Part shown: one piece after another, positions 35,777 to 45,010 of the stretch
Numbering within the stretch: the first letter of the stretch is position 1
How the letters are laid out: each line of letters begins with the position of its first letter
From: CAZENU01 sp965222125
GTDB taxonomy: Bacteria > Chloroflexota > Dehalococcoidia > Lucifugimonadales > CAZENU01
DNA length: 64,000 bases
Direction: 5' to 3'
NCBI GenBank assembly: GCA_965222125.1
Contig: CBDCTC010000005.1
Location: 1 to 64,000 of the forward strand
Notes under the pieces: generated by a model
Databases searched by the model: none
Told to the model about the DNA's origin: nothing
The model's input: only the letters and a program-made list of their open reading frames with translations
Position numbers and translations under genes: made by a program

Positions 35777-36238
35777 AGTACGGTACACTCTGGCCCACCA
35801 GCCCACGCACACGGGTCTCTACGGCTTCATGGACTGCTTTCTGGCGGTTCGAGTCCCGTATACCTGTCGCCCCAGTGGCAGAGCTCGACTTGCAGTTTCC
35901 CGCGGGCCTCGCAGTTGTTCGTTGATGTAGACTCGGACATCCTGCCATTCATCCGCCGGCACAAGACCAATGTGGCCACGAGGGATGAGCGCTAGGCGTT
36001 CCATGTGGACTACCTGCCGGCCAGCGTGGACACCATCCCTAGAACACGATGGACTCGAACGGTGAGTTCTAAGAGTCTGCCCCCAGGCTACGTCCCAGGT
36101 TGGCCAGTGGACCCCTGGCAGGGTATCCGAACGTGGATCGTCTGCTGCGGCCACCGGCATGATCTTGATGCTAGCTTCGCTCGGGTACGTCGGCGCGATA
36201 CAGTTGGCACTGACCGGCTCGGTTCGCTTCCCCCAATG
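35777..36238. other. Intergenic, no supported gene
   Basis: About 460 bp between the IS1182 element and the DUF3267-like gene. Open frames exist on both strands but lack recognisable protein sequence or a ribosome binding site. GGCGGTTCGAGTCCCGTATA at about 35839-35858 resembles the T-loop of a tRNA, but the stems do not pair. Confidence 0.4.
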
Positions 36239-36679
36239 GGCGAAGATAACTTCTTCTACGGGTTGGTCATAGGGGGCGTACCCGGAGTCGTGCTCCATGA
36301 GCTGGCCCGGGCGGCCGCGTACCTAGCGTTCCGGGCCCAACCCAGATTTGCATTCACCCCCCGGGCTAAGTTTGGCACCGTCAGCGCCCCCGGGTACTAC
36401 CTGGGCAGGGTCGCATTCGTCGCAGCAGGTTTGGCGCCGCCCGTGCTATTGGCGGCGCTGCTGCCGCTTGTCCGGGCTTCTGCGCCCGTGGACAGGCTCA
36501 TATATATCGCCGCGATGTGGGCCTTCCTGGTCGGCATGTTCGGGTCCGCAGGAGACCCCGTCATCCTCCGACTCCGGAACGTGATGTCGTACGGGGGCGA
36601 GGCCCGCTTTGAAGATACCGGCGATGGATTCGATGTGTTCGGGCCGACGGGCAGACGAGGGCCACTCCGGCAGCCTTAG
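36239..36679 (+). CDS. DUF3267-like membrane protein with altered HExxH
   Basis: 146 residues. GVVLHELARAAAYLAF (about 15-30) sits where DUF3267 putative metalloproteases have HELxHG, then RFAFTPRAKFGTVSAPGYYL, a hydrophobic AAGLAPPVLLAALLPLV, a second one IYIAAMWAFLVGMFG and the terminal AGDPVILRLRN...FEDTGDGFDVF that matches the NxxGSVGD...EDTGDGF end of the family. The second zinc His is replaced by Arg (HELAR), so protease activity is doubtful. ATG 36239 is the most upstream Met consistent with the family length. It converges on and overlaps by 4 nt the end of the response-regulator pseudogene. Confidence 0.6.
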   Translation, partial: GEDNFFYGLVIGGVPGVVLHELARAAAYLAFRAQPRFAFTPRAKFGTVSAPGYYLGRVAFVAAGLAPPVLLAALLPLVRASAPVDRLIYIAAMWAFLVGMFGSAGDPVILRLRNVMSYGGEARFEDTGDGFDVFGPTGRRGPLRQP

Positions 36680-37580
36680 CTCTCCACCGTCGGCGAATCA
36701 ACTGCGAGGTCATTTCCTGCGCAGAAAGAACCCCCGTTGTGTCCTTTCGGATGGCGTTCACACGCCGGGCAAGTATGCGGAACGGATTTTGTTGGCTTAA
36801 GAGCGAACCGACCTGACGCAGTCCCACGAGAGACTGGAACGGCGGCAGCACGTGAGGCGGTCACGGTCATGCCGTCCCACGTTCCGGCGTTTCGCCCCCT
36901 GGCCATGCGATAGCCGACGCGAGGCTCAGCGAAGATGTACTTCGGGCTGGCAGCGTCCTCTCCCAGCTTGCGCCGAAGCCGCATCAGGTGGGTGCGTATC
37001 GTCCCTGCGTTGCCGCTACTCGCCCGACCCCACACGCGTTGAAGAATCTGATCGTGGGTCAACACCCGCCCGCCGTGTACCGAAGGCTCGAAGAGCAGGC
37101 CATACTCGATGGCCGTCAGGTGCACCGGCCGGCCCGCAACTCTCACCAGCCGTTCGGCGTAGTCGATGGTCAGGTCGCCCCGCACGTAGGGTTCAGTCGG
37201 CTGTGCCGGCGACGGAGCCTGCCGCCTGCGTAGCGCAGCCTGTATCATCGCCATCAGCTCCGTCAGCGAGAAGGGCTTGACGATGTAGTCGTCGGCCCCC
37301 TTCTCGAGAGCCCTGGCGATCACTGGTCCCTGCCGTACCCGGACAGGAAGATCACCGGCATGTCTGCAATATCGAGGATCTCCTGCATCAGCTCGATCCC
37401 GTCGGTATCGGGCAGCATCAGGTCAACCAGCGCCAGGTGCGGCCTGTCCTGACCCATGACCCGGACCGCCTCGTCCGGGTCGCCGGTCGCGAGCCCGGCG
37501 CACCCCAACTCCGTCAGCACATCCCGGACGTACCTGAGAGCCTACGGATCGTCGTCCACCACGAGGACGCGCGCCCGCTG
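36676..37580 (-). pseudogene. OmpR/PhoB-type response regulator, decayed
   Basis: The reading on the minus strand starts ARVLVVDDDP (acidic pocket, about 37550-37580), hits a TAG at 37544-37546 where a Gln codon would fit, then gives ALRYVRDVLTELGC, LALVDLMLPDTDGIELM (phosphoacceptor Asp), VIFLSGYGRDQ, a 1-bp loss near 37321, then VIARALEKGADDYIVKPFS (Lys) and a winged-helix effector (LTAIEYGLLFEPSVHGGRVL, THDQILQRVWG, YIFAEPRVGYRMARG). A 70-residue tail after GYRM is not usual for the family. No initiator codon is evident; an IS1182 fragment lies directly upstream and no histidine kinase is next to it. Confidence 0.82.
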
Positions 37581-37626
37581 TCGTCCAGCTTGATCTGAGT
37601 GCGCCGCGAGTTGAGCGGGAAGAGTC

Positions 37627-37833
37627 GCCCAGGCTACGGTCTCAACCATGGAGACGGAAGAGGGGGCATCCGGCATGTTGGTTACCGCCGTGGACGTTGT
37701 GGATGCGGCCAATGACAATGCCATGTTGGTGCCGATGCTGGAGCAGGCTGAAGAGACGACCGGTACGAAGCCGCAGATGACGTTGGCCGACGCCGGATAT
37801 TTCGCCGCAAGTCATGTGGCGGAGTGTGCCACG
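37627..37833 (+). pseudogene. Internal fragment of an IS1182 transposase
   Basis: Reads AQATVSTMETEEGASGMLVT, AVDVVDAANDNAMLVPMLEQ and MTLADAGYFAASHVAEC, closely matching the middle of the transposase at 34228-35694, but on the opposite strand and without either end. It separates the 5' end of the response regulator from the ABC operon and is probably what removed the regulator's start. Confidence 0.85.
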
Positions 37834-37898
37834 GGTTACGAGAACCCTACGAGACCTATAATGGCCGTTGCCACGAAGCTGAGACCAGAGCCCCGGCA

Positions 37899-39053
37899 TC
37901 ACTCCTCCGCCGATGGTAGCGGGGAGGCGTCTGCCGCCACTATCAAGGCATCCTGCGGACTCCAGTGGAGTCTCGCCTCGTCGTCAACGCCGAGCTCCGA
38001 CACCTCCCGGTTCTGCTGGTCAACCAGGATGACCCGGTCGGCGTTGCCAACTGTTACCCGATAGCGAATCACGGGCCCTATATACTCCTTGAAGGCGACC
38101 TTGCCCGTTAGGTTGTAGGGAGAATACGAGTCCCAGGAGGCATCGGCCTGGTCTGACCTGGCGATGTCGATCCGCTCAGGTCGAATGGAGAGGACCACGG
38201 TACCTGTCGAAGCCCCCTGACCGGCCTTCCGCATGCCCTCCAGTCGAAGCCCGTCGTTGGTCGTAACGGCGTAGCGGCCGTTGCCGGCGCTCCCGGCCAG
38301 CTCCGCGTCGTGGAACAGGTTGGTGGTGCCCACGAAGGTAGCGACGAAGACAGTCTCGGGCCTCTCGTAGATGCTTTCCGCCGTGCCTATCTGCTCGACC
38401 CTGCCTTGGTTCATAACCACGATCCGGTCGGCCATGACCATCGACTCCTCCTGGTCGTGAGTGACGAAGATGGTCGTGATGCCCAGGGACTTGACCAGGG
38501 TCCTGATCTCGCTGCGCATCTCGGCACGCAGCTTGGCGTCGAGGTTAGACAGCGGCTCATCAAGCAGCAGGACGCTGGGTTCGATTATTAGGGCCCGAGC
38601 CAGTGCTACGCGCTGTTGCTGACCTCCTGAAAGCTGCTTGGGGTAGTGGGACTCCCAGCCCGTCATACGGACCATGTCAAAGGTCGTCTCCACGCGGCGC
38701 GCAATCTCGTCTTTGGGAATGCCTTTCCTGACCTTCAGGCCGTAGGCGACGTTGTCCCACGCCTTGAGATGCGGGAACAGGGCGTAGTTCTGGAACACCA
38801 TGCCGCAGTTGCGGGCATAGGGCGGAACATCGTTCATCAGCCTACCGTTTATATATACCGCGCCCGCGGTCGGCGTAACTAAGGCAGCCACCATGCGGAG
38901 AGTCGTAGTCTTGCCACAGCCGCTGGGGCCCAGCAGAGACACGAACTCGTTATGACCAATGTTGAGGTCCAGGTCTTCGACGGCCACAAGGCTCCCGAAC
39001 TCTTTTCTGAGCCCTCTCAGCTCGACGGCGTACTGGGAGGTACCTGCTGTCAT
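37899..39053 (-). CDS. ABC importer ATPase, spermidine/putrescine or Fe3+ type
   Basis: 384 residues. Walker A LLGPSGCGKTTTLRM (about 38-52), Q-loop FQNYALFPHLK, signature LSGGQQQRVALARAL, Walker B VLLLDEPLSNLD, H-loop IFVTHDQEESM, followed by a TOBE-type C-terminal domain (SIRPERIDIA; VAFKEYIGPVIRYRV). It powers uptake through the two permeases encoded upstream. The start overlaps the permease stop by one base, so it is the last gene of a tight operon on the minus strand. PotA/FbpC-like; substrate not determinable from the sequence. Confidence 0.92.
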   Translation of the reverse strand: MTAGTSQYAVELRGLRKEFGSLVAVEDLDLNIGHNEFVSLLGPSGCGKTTTLRMVAALVTPTAGAVYINGRLMNDVPPYARNCGMVFQNYALFPHLKAWDNVAYGLKVRKGIPKDEIARRVETTFDMVRMTGWESHYPKQLSGGQQQRVALARALIIEPSVLLLDEPLSNLDAKLRAEMRSEIRTLVKSLGITTIFVTHDQEESMVMADRIVVMNQGRVEQIGTAESIYERPETVFVATFVGTTNLFHDAELAGSAGNGRYAVTTNDGLRLEGMRKAGQGASTGTVVLSIRPERIDIARSDQADASWDSYSPYNLTGKVAFKEYIGPVIRYRVTVGNADRVILVDQQNREVSELGVDDEARLHWSPQDALIVAADASPLPSAEE

Positions 39054-39922
39054 CAGAAGACCCTCTCGAGTCCGGTGACTCTCTCAACCACACCAATCAC
39101 CAAAAAAGCTACTACCATCATGACGACGGCGAGAGCCGTGATGGTCACTTCATATGAATACTCAGAGGCGGCGAACATGGCCACGGGAGCCGGCGTCCCC
39201 GAGCCGGCGCTGGACAGGAACACCGACACGGTCACGTTGCCAAACGATATCACGAAGGCGAAAATTCCAGCCGCCAGGAGCCCCGGCTGGAGCATGGGGA
39301 TCGTCACCCGCCTGATCGTCTGCCAGGGGCGGGCGCCCAGGCTGGCCGAGGCCTCCTCCATGGATCGGTCGAATCCGGCAAGGGCCGCTAACATTACCCG
39401 AAGGGCGAACGGAATCGTAATCAGAACGTGCGCCCCCGCCAGGATCCAGAAGCTGGGGTCTATCTTCACCGTGCTAATGAACACCAGGACGGCGATGGCC
39501 AACACGGAAGGGGGCAGTATGAGAGGCGTCATGAGCACCAACTCCACCTGCGTGCGGCCTGGAAAGCGGAAGCGGTCGATGGCATATGCCGCCAGCGCCG
39601 CTATCACCATGGTGACGACCATCGTCGTCACCGCCAACTCCACGCTAAGCAGCAGCGAGCGCTTCAGCTCAGCGTGTTGAATCAGCTGGGTGTAGGAGAG
39701 CACGCCTAGACTGTCAAGAGATGGAGGGAAGTCGAAGAACCTCTTCTTGCTGAAGGAGGCCACGATCACGATGACAAGAGGGGCCGTCAGGCCCATGTAC
39801 GCTATTATGATCGCCGAGCGGTACAGTAGCCGAAGGGTCGAGTCCCGGTAGCGGTCGAATACACTGTGCCGGACGCCCATAATAGGCTCCCTGTTCTGAA
39901 GGATATCTGCTCGCTCGCTCAT
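39053..39922 (-). CDS. ABC permease, PotC-like
   Basis: 289 residues, about six membrane helices. The cytoplasmic EAA loop is MEEASASLGARPWQTIRRVTIPML, ending in the family's x-x-x-P. Hydrophobic segments begin at LLYRSAIIIAYMGLTAPLVI and continue through TPLILPPSVLAIAVLVFIST, HVLITIPFALRVMLAALAGF and LLAAGIFAFVISFGNVTVSV. Its ATG overlaps the stop of the previous permease (TAATG). Second half of the heteromeric channel. Confidence 0.9.
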   Translation of the reverse strand: MSERADILQNREPIMGVRHSVFDRYRDSTLRLLYRSAIIIAYMGLTAPLVIVIVASFSKKRFFDFPPSLDSLGVLSYTQLIQHAELKRSLLLSVELAVTTMVVTMVIAALAAYAIDRFRFPGRTQVELVLMTPLILPPSVLAIAVLVFISTVKIDPSFWILAGAHVLITIPFALRVMLAALAGFDRSMEEASASLGARPWQTIRRVTIPMLQPGLLAAGIFAFVISFGNVTVSVFLSSAGSGTPAPVAMFAASEYSYEVTITALAVVMMVVAFLVIGVVERVTGLERVF

Positions 39923-40854
39923 TACTGGGCCCGCTCCTCCTCCAGAAACTGGCTGCGAAGTGTCTTGCCCAGCAACAGGAATACAAGGACTACCATGACG
40001 GTCAGCACAATTCCCACCGCGGCACCCTGGGGCCAGTTCAGGTAGACGACGGTGTTGTTGTACACGTCCACCCCCAGCATGGACATTCCGGGACCCCCAA
40101 CGACCCTGGGGGTTACGAAGGACGTCAACGCGATGATGCTTACCAACGCGGATCCTCCCATCACACCGGGAAGTGACAGGGGAAAGACTACCCGAAAGAA
40201 CGTCTGGATCGGGTTCGCCCCCAAGTTGGAGGAGGCCTCCTCCAGGTCTCTGTCAACACTGCTCAGGGAGCTTACGAGGGGGAGCACCATGAAGGGTATG
40301 AAGCTAGCTGACATGGCTATAAGCCCGCCCATTGGGGTGTTCGCCATCCTGACCCCGTCAGGCAAGAAGGGAAACATCTTCAAGACCCAGTTGACTGGGC
40401 CCTGGCCGCTCAGGAGAGTCAACCAGCCATAGGCCGACACCGCTACGCTGATCATGAAGGGGGCTATGACCATGGCCAAAAGCAGAGGACGCCATTTCGA
40501 CCGGGTCCTCGTGAGCATGTAAGCGACTGGATACCCGAGCAACAAAGTGGCGGCCAAGATTACCGCCGAGTACCAGAGGGTGTCGAAGGTCGTCCTTAGG
40601 AGGAATGAGTCTGCAAACCTGGTGTAGTTGGCGATTGTGAAGGTCCCGGGCTGATACACCTCGAGGCGTTCCCGCACGTAGAAGCTCATCCGGACCATGT
40701 AGATCATGGGTACCGTTATGTAGCCCAGGACCAGGATCACCGCCGGAGCCACCAAGAGCCAAACGATTCGCCGCCGCGCCCACGACCCTACCCTGGCCCC
40801 CAGCGAGGCCAGGGTGCCGTTTACCCCCTTGGTGACCGGCGTTGTTTCGGCCAT
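39922..40854 (-). CDS. ABC permease, PotB-like
   Basis: 310 residues. First membrane helix RIVWLLVAPAVILVLGYITV after a short cytoplasmic tail; EAA loop LEEASSNLGANPIQTFFRVVFPLSLPG; final helix AAVGIVLTVMVVLVFLLLGKTL. Pairs with the next permease. It starts 165 bp downstream of the binding-protein gene, a gap large enough for a stabilising hairpin or attenuation, which often separates a highly expressed binding protein from its permeases. Confidence 0.9.
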   Translation of the reverse strand: MAETTPVTKGVNGTLASLGARVGSWARRRIVWLLVAPAVILVLGYITVPMIYMVRMSFYVRERLEVYQPGTFTIANYTRFADSFLLRTTFDTLWYSAVILAATLLLGYPVAYMLTRTRSKWRPLLLAMVIAPFMISVAVSAYGWLTLLSGQGPVNWVLKMFPFLPDGVRMANTPMGGLIAMSASFIPFMVLPLVSSLSSVDRDLEEASSNLGANPIQTFFRVVFPLSLPGVMGGSALVSIIALTSFVTPRVVGGPGMSMLGVDVYNNTVVYLNWPQGAAVGIVLTVMVVLVFLLLGKTLRSQFLEEERAQ

Positions 40855-41019
40855 CTACACCACCTCAGCGCGCGCCGTCTTACGCTCTGACGCTATTCAT
40901 CAATGCTGCCACAAGCGCCAGCAGACCAAAAACAACTGGCGCAAGGTTCTCCGGTGGTCCCATCACGAAGAAGCGACCGTCACAATTCGACAGCTATCCC
41001 TGCCTATTGAAAGCTAACC

Positions 41020-42120
41020 CTAATTGGCAATCTCCTGGATAAGCTTCTCCATGAAGCTTGGCCTGAAGGACCGCATGAAGGCGAAGTCGGGAATCTTGTA
41101 TCCCGCCGCCTCAACCTCAGTGGTTGGGTTACGTGCGATCATCTCGGTAGACGCGAAGTCGCGGACTTTGGAGTGTACAGGCCCTTCGCTGGAGTAGTCG
41201 AGCCACTTGGCCACCAGCTCCGGGGTGGAGGCCTGCTTCAGGAAGTCCATCACCGCCTCATAGTTCCTGTCGCTGGTCACGACGAAGCCCGTGGTGTTGG
41301 AGACCGGGTACTCGGGGGGAGCGATGAAGCCCACGTCCACACCCCCCGCCTTAAGCTCCGCCGCGGTGCGCGATGATGTGATGGCAACCCAGGACGTACC
41401 GTCGGTCAGGTTCCTCCGCCGTTGGGATCCGCTGGTGACCACTCCCCACAGCTGTCCGGTATCCTTCAGCTTCTTGACTTCATCGTAGGCGCAGTTCAGG
41501 TCTTTGGGGTCGCCGCATCTAACCGCCGCGATAGCCTCTACTGTGCTCCAGCCGGAGTTTTTGGTCCACGTCTCGAGCTGGACTTTGCCCTTGTACTGCG
41601 GGTCCCAGAGGGAGTCCCAGCCAGTTGGGTAGCTCAGACCATTTTCGTCCAGGAGGTCCTTCCGATAGGTGATCCCCGTGATCTGGAGCAGGATGGGGAT
41701 GAAGTGGTTTTCTAAGGCCGTCATCTCCTCCTTGACGAACCCGAAGTAGCCATCGTAGTTCTCCTCGCAGCAGCGGTCGATGTCTATCGGGATGATAGCG
41801 CCGTTTTCGATCAGCTCCGGCACCAGAGCGTCGTCAACGAACAGCATATCGGCCTGCGGGTTGTTCTTCTCGGCAATTACCTTGCTCACGTTGGAAACGC
41901 TGCCACCAGCGTGAAATGTGCACTTTAGCCCAATCTCTTCACACCAGAGCGCTCGCGATCCCTCGTCGTACTTCCCGCCAAAGCTGTAGGCAACAAGCTT
42001 TACGTTGCCCTCGTAGGCGGGCTTGGCCGGCGCATCACTGGTGCAGGCCAGCAGTGCCATCAGGGCTACTGAAGCTGCAATCAGCGATACGATTTTCGTC
42101 GCCCCCGTACTGATGAACAT
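41020..42120 (-). CDS. Lipoprotein solute-binding protein of the ABC importer
   Basis: 366 residues. Lipoprotein signal MFISTGATKIVSLIAASVAL then MALLACTSDAPAK, with Cys as lipidation site (LLAC). The mature part is a family 1 binding protein of the Fe3+/polyamine/thiamine type: VKLVAYSFGGKYDEGSRALW, GWDSLWDPQYKGKVQLETW, GVVTSGSQRRRNLTDGTSWV. Six Cys in the mature part (CEEIGLKC, DRCCEE, RCGDPKDLNC) suggest disulfides. ATG 42120 is chosen because AAGGAGGAG lies just upstream; a start 23 codons earlier would spoil the signal peptide. The ligand is unknown. Confidence 0.9.
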   Translation of the reverse strand: MFISTGATKIVSLIAASVALMALLACTSDAPAKPAYEGNVKLVAYSFGGKYDEGSRALWCEEIGLKCTFHAGGSVSNVSKVIAEKNNPQADMLFVDDALVPELIENGAIIPIDIDRCCEENYDGYFGFVKEEMTALENHFIPILLQITGITYRKDLLDENGLSYPTGWDSLWDPQYKGKVQLETWTKNSGWSTVEAIAAVRCGDPKDLNCAYDEVKKLKDTGQLWGVVTSGSQRRRNLTDGTSWVAITSSRTAAELKAGGVDVGFIAPPEYPVSNTTGFVVTSDRNYEAVMDFLKQASTPELVAKWLDYSSEGPVHSKVRDFASTEMIARNPTTEVEAAGYKIPDFAFMRSFRPSFMEKLIQEIAN

Positions 42121-42220
42121 CGTATCTCCTCCTTGTTTATCGATGCAGTTCCCGTCCGTACCCGCCAATGAGCCGAGTCTATGGTACATTGCCAGCCAAT
42201 GTCAACACCGCCGATTCCCC

Positions 42221-42344
42221 GTAACTGTTCAGAGTTGAGGGGACCTCTCGGAATATCCGTTCAATGGGAACGGTCTTTCATAGCTGGATCGCCACTTCCG
42301 ACGCTTGGGACTCCGCTCAGGTCCCACGAAGTCTGAACAGTTAC
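42221..42344. mobile_element. MITE-like element A with IS66-type ends
   Basis: 124 bp bounded by GTAACTGTTCAGAGTTGAGG and the inverse AAGTCTGAACAGTTAC, without any gene. Flanks are GATTCCCC (left) and GATTTCCC (right), an 8-bp target duplication with one mismatch. GTAA-starting ends and 8-bp duplications are features of the IS66 family, so this is probably a non-autonomous derivative. Located upstream of the ABC operon's binding-protein gene. Confidence 0.65.
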
Positions 42345-42357
42345 GATTTCCCTTGTA

Positions 42358-42478
42358 TCTTATGAGGCAATTCGTGGGATTGACAACATCACCAACGACG
42401 AATACAGTATTTGCCATCCTAACGAATGTGCTGTTCGCAAAGGTACCGGGTTCCATCCGGGGAAACTCAGGATAATTG
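42358..42478. repeat. Diverged dispersed repeat, copy 1
   Basis: About 120 bp matching 58489-58585 with indels: shared words ATGAGGC, CATCA, ATACAGT, GCCAT and ACCGGGTTCCATC in the same order. This copy can be read as TNDEYSICHPNECAVRKGTG in one frame, but the other copy cannot, so coding is not supported. Confidence 0.45.
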
Positions 42479-42549
42479 CGAAAGAGCGACCGGCCCAGTC
42501 GCAACGGGCCAAAGTCCGACAAGGAAGGAGCGCGGTAACCTCAAGGCCC

Positions 42550-43020
42550 ATGACTGCTGGCGAAATCACCGTCCGAGAAGCAGCACCTGACGATATTGGA
42601 ACTCTCGTGGCTTTTCAACAGGCCACAGCGCGGGAAACCGAAGGCAAAGACTTGGACTCGCAGGTTGCCACCAAGGGCGTCAGCGCCGTTTTCCAGCCCC
42701 CCGACAGGGGGTTCTATCTTGTGGCTGAGACCGGAGGGCGGGTAGTCGGAGGGCTCCTCATCACCTACGGGTGGAGCGACTGGCGCAACGCGACCTTCTG
42801 GTGGATTCAGAGCCTTTACGTGGAGCCCCAATGGCGGCGCAACGGGGCGGTGTACAGAGCGCTGCATGATCATGTCCACAGCCTGGCTACCTCACATCAG
42901 GGTGTGTCCGGCCTCAGACTCCAGGTGGAACGTCGCCACTGCGTGGCCCAGCAGACCTATGCAAACCTCGGAATGGCCAGGTCCCAATACGACCTCCTCG
43001 AGATGGATTTTTTGCCCTAG
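42550..43020 (+). CDS. GNAT-family acetyltransferase
   Basis: 156 residues. MTAGEITVREAAPDDIGTLV opens like many GNAT proteins; the acetyl-CoA site is SLYVEPQWRRNGAVYRALHD (about 79-98, with the R/Q-x-x-G/N loop as QWRRNG), preceded by GGRVVGGLLITYGWSDWRNA and followed by LRLQVERRHCVAQQTYANLG. The acceptor is unknown. No close partner: it stands alone between a MITE and a truncated sugar-acid dehydratase. Confidence 0.85.
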   Translation: MTAGEITVREAAPDDIGTLVAFQQATARETEGKDLDSQVATKGVSAVFQPPDRGFYLVAETGGRVVGGLLITYGWSDWRNATFWWIQSLYVEPQWRRNGAVYRALHDHVHSLATSHQGVSGLRLQVERRHCVAQQTYANLGMARSQYDLLEMDFLP

Positions 43021-43032
43021 CCGTGGTACGGC

Positions 43033-43543
43033 GTGTACCACCCGATGTCTTACGAAGGCCCGATCCTGCCGGACAACTTCGACTCCATGGCCGTGGCCAG
43101 TCACATCTCGATCTCCATTGCGACGGGTGAACGGCTCCACTCCATCCGCGAGTTCGAGATGCTGCTGAAACGGGGTGCCGTCCAGTACATACGCCCCGAC
43201 GTGGCCGGCGAGATGACCCACTTCAAGAAGATCGCTGCCCTGGCCGAAGCGAGCTACGTTGGCGTGGTCCCCCACAGCCCGCTGAGCCCCGTCAGCACCG
43301 TGACTTGTCTTCCGCTCGCGGCCTGCATCCCAAACTTCTCTATTCAGGAATTGTCGACCGGCGAGCAGGAGCCTCCCGAAAGCGAGATAGTCAAGACTCG
43401 GCTTCGGGTAGAGGGCGGGTTCTTCCTGGACACACCCGGCATCGGTATGGAGCTCGCCGACGATGCTCTGGAGAAGTACCCACCTCGGCCGCGCGAGGTC
43501 GAGACGCGACTTCCACATCGACGGTTCTGTTGTCGACCAGTAG
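43033..43543 (+). pseudogene. C-terminal half of a DgoD-like enolase-superfamily dehydratase
   Basis: Reads ILPDNFDSMAVASHISISIA, TGERLHSIREFEMLLKRGAV, QYIRPDVAGEMTHFKKIAAL and VVPHSPLSPVSTVTCLPLAA, the second half of mandelate racemase/galactonate dehydratase proteins, including the region of the third metal ligand and the catalytic His. The capping domain and first metal ligands are missing. Near the end the expected RDFHIDGSVVDQ followed by TAG is one base out of phase (about 43502-43543). It begins 12 bp after the acetyltransferase stop with no start signal, so the 5' half has been lost. Confidence 0.78.
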
Positions 43544-43576
43544 ATCGGTCTACTCGGTTCGAGCCGGAGTAGACTG

Positions 43577-44797
43577 ATGTCGCGTTTGGGCACTCGTGCC
43601 ACCGCGGGCTTCCCTGCCTTCCGTTACCGGGACCTACGCGTTCTGGGTCTTGGGTCAGCACTCGGCTCCTTCGGGCAGTTTGGCGAAGTTATTGGTCTCG
43701 GCTGGCTCGTGCTGGACCGAACGGACTCGCCCTTCATGGTCGGTCTCGCATTCAGCCTGCAGGCGCTGCCCAGCTTGTTCGGTATCCCGGCGGGCGCTCT
43801 GGCGGACTCGGTAGATAGGCGTCGCCTCCTTCCCCTAAGTGCTGCCGCGGTAGCCATCCCCTTGGGTGTGCTAGGGCTACTGATTGCATTTGACGTCGCC
43901 GAGATCTCGGCCATTCTCACGTTGGCGTTCCTAGCCGGCACCGCCCGCGCCTTCTATAACACAGCGCGGATGAGCTACGCCTACGACATCGTGGGCGCGG
44001 CCGCCGCAGTTCAAGGGTTGACCCTGATTTCTCTAGCGGCTCGCATCGGAGCATTCGCCAGCCCGATTGTTGGGATAGTAGCAGCGCGTTCTGGAATCGA
44101 TACGGCATATTTCGTGATATCCGGTACATACCTCCTGGCCGCCGTCGTCATGTCGCTGACCCGTTCCAAAGGCAGGGGCGCGCCGCCTTCGCCCGGCTCC
44201 GCCGCACGTGGTGTCAGGGAATTGTTCACCGAGGCGCAAAGGAACCGCGTGCTTCTGGCCCTCATAGTCAGCACAGCACTCCTGGAAGTCTTGGGGATCT
44301 CTCACAAGGTGCTGCTTCCGATCATTGCAAAAGACGCTCTTGGCCTGGGCGTAGATGGTCTGGGCGTCATGACTGGCGTCGGTGCGGCGGGCGGAATCGT
44401 CGGAATCGCGGCGCTTTCCGTGCGGGGCAACACGGTCCGAAATGGGTCGCTCTATATCGCTTTAGTGCTGGCTCTTGGAGTCTCCCTGGTGCTGCTCGGC
44501 GGAGCGCCTGGCTCCTTGCTTGTTGTGCTCGCGGTGCTTGCCGTTGTTAATGCCATGATCGCCCTCGCTGACATACTCTCCCAGAGCCTAATCCAGCTGA
44601 GTGTACCCAACGCGCTTCGCGGGCGGGCTATGGGCTCCTGGACGTTCGCAATCGGAGCGGGGCCCATTGGGAGTCTCGAAGTAGGGGCGCTGGCTTCGTT
44701 TGCCGGGGTGACTTCAGCGCTGGCCTTCAACGGCCTTGGGCTGGTTGCGCTGTCGGTGGTCATTGTCGTGCTCGTCCCGCAGCTGCGGCGCATGTAG
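43577..44797 (+). CDS. Major facilitator superfamily exporter
   Basis: 406 residues with about twelve hydrophobic segments, e.g. LTLAFLAGTARAFY, IGAFASPIVGIVAA, YIALVLALGVSLVLLGG, LLVVLAVLAVVNAMIALADI. The cytoplasmic loop GALADSVDRRRLLPLSAA is the MFS motif A region (GxLaDrxxRR). Best described as EntS/MFS_3-like, a group exporting siderophores, drugs or metabolites. ATG 43577 follows the remains of the dehydratase by 34 bp. The substrate cannot be predicted. Confidence 0.87.
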   Translation: MSRLGTRATAGFPAFRYRDLRVLGLGSALGSFGQFGEVIGLGWLVLDRTDSPFMVGLAFSLQALPSLFGIPAGALADSVDRRRLLPLSAAAVAIPLGVLGLLIAFDVAEISAILTLAFLAGTARAFYNTARMSYAYDIVGAAAAVQGLTLISLAARIGAFASPIVGIVAARSGIDTAYFVISGTYLLAAVVMSLTRSKGRGAPPSPGSAARGVRELFTEAQRNRVLLALIVSTALLEVLGISHKVLLPIIAKDALGLGVDGLGVMTGVGAAGGIVGIAALSVRGNTVRNGSLYIALVLALGVSLVLLGGAPGSLLVVLAVLAVVNAMIALADILSQSLIQLSVPNALRGRAMGSWTFAIGAGPIGSLEVGALASFAGVTSALAFNGLGLVALSVVIVVLVPQLRRM

Positions 44798-45010
44798 CAC
44801 CGTGGAGTGTTGTCAATCAGCAAAAGTGGGACAGATCACGGCCCGAGAGACTACGAATACGTAGCGCCTTCCTCGTCAATTGTGGTGCCCACAATTTGAT
44901 ATGGGGGAAAACAGTGCAGGACGTGGATGAAACCTGCCTCGCTTGCCCGCCGGCCATTAACTCACGGCGCCGAGAGACGTTGTGGGAGATTGCTTGGATG
45001 ATTGATTTCC

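Noticed and set aside
35835..35875. tRNA-like T-loop GGTTCGAGTCCC
   Set aside because: The flanking bases do not form a T-stem or an acceptor stem, and no D or anticodon arm is found upstream.
35819..36298. Minus-strand open frame of 159 codons
   Set aside because: No recognisable domain, no ribosome binding site and it overlaps the better supported DUF3267-like gene.
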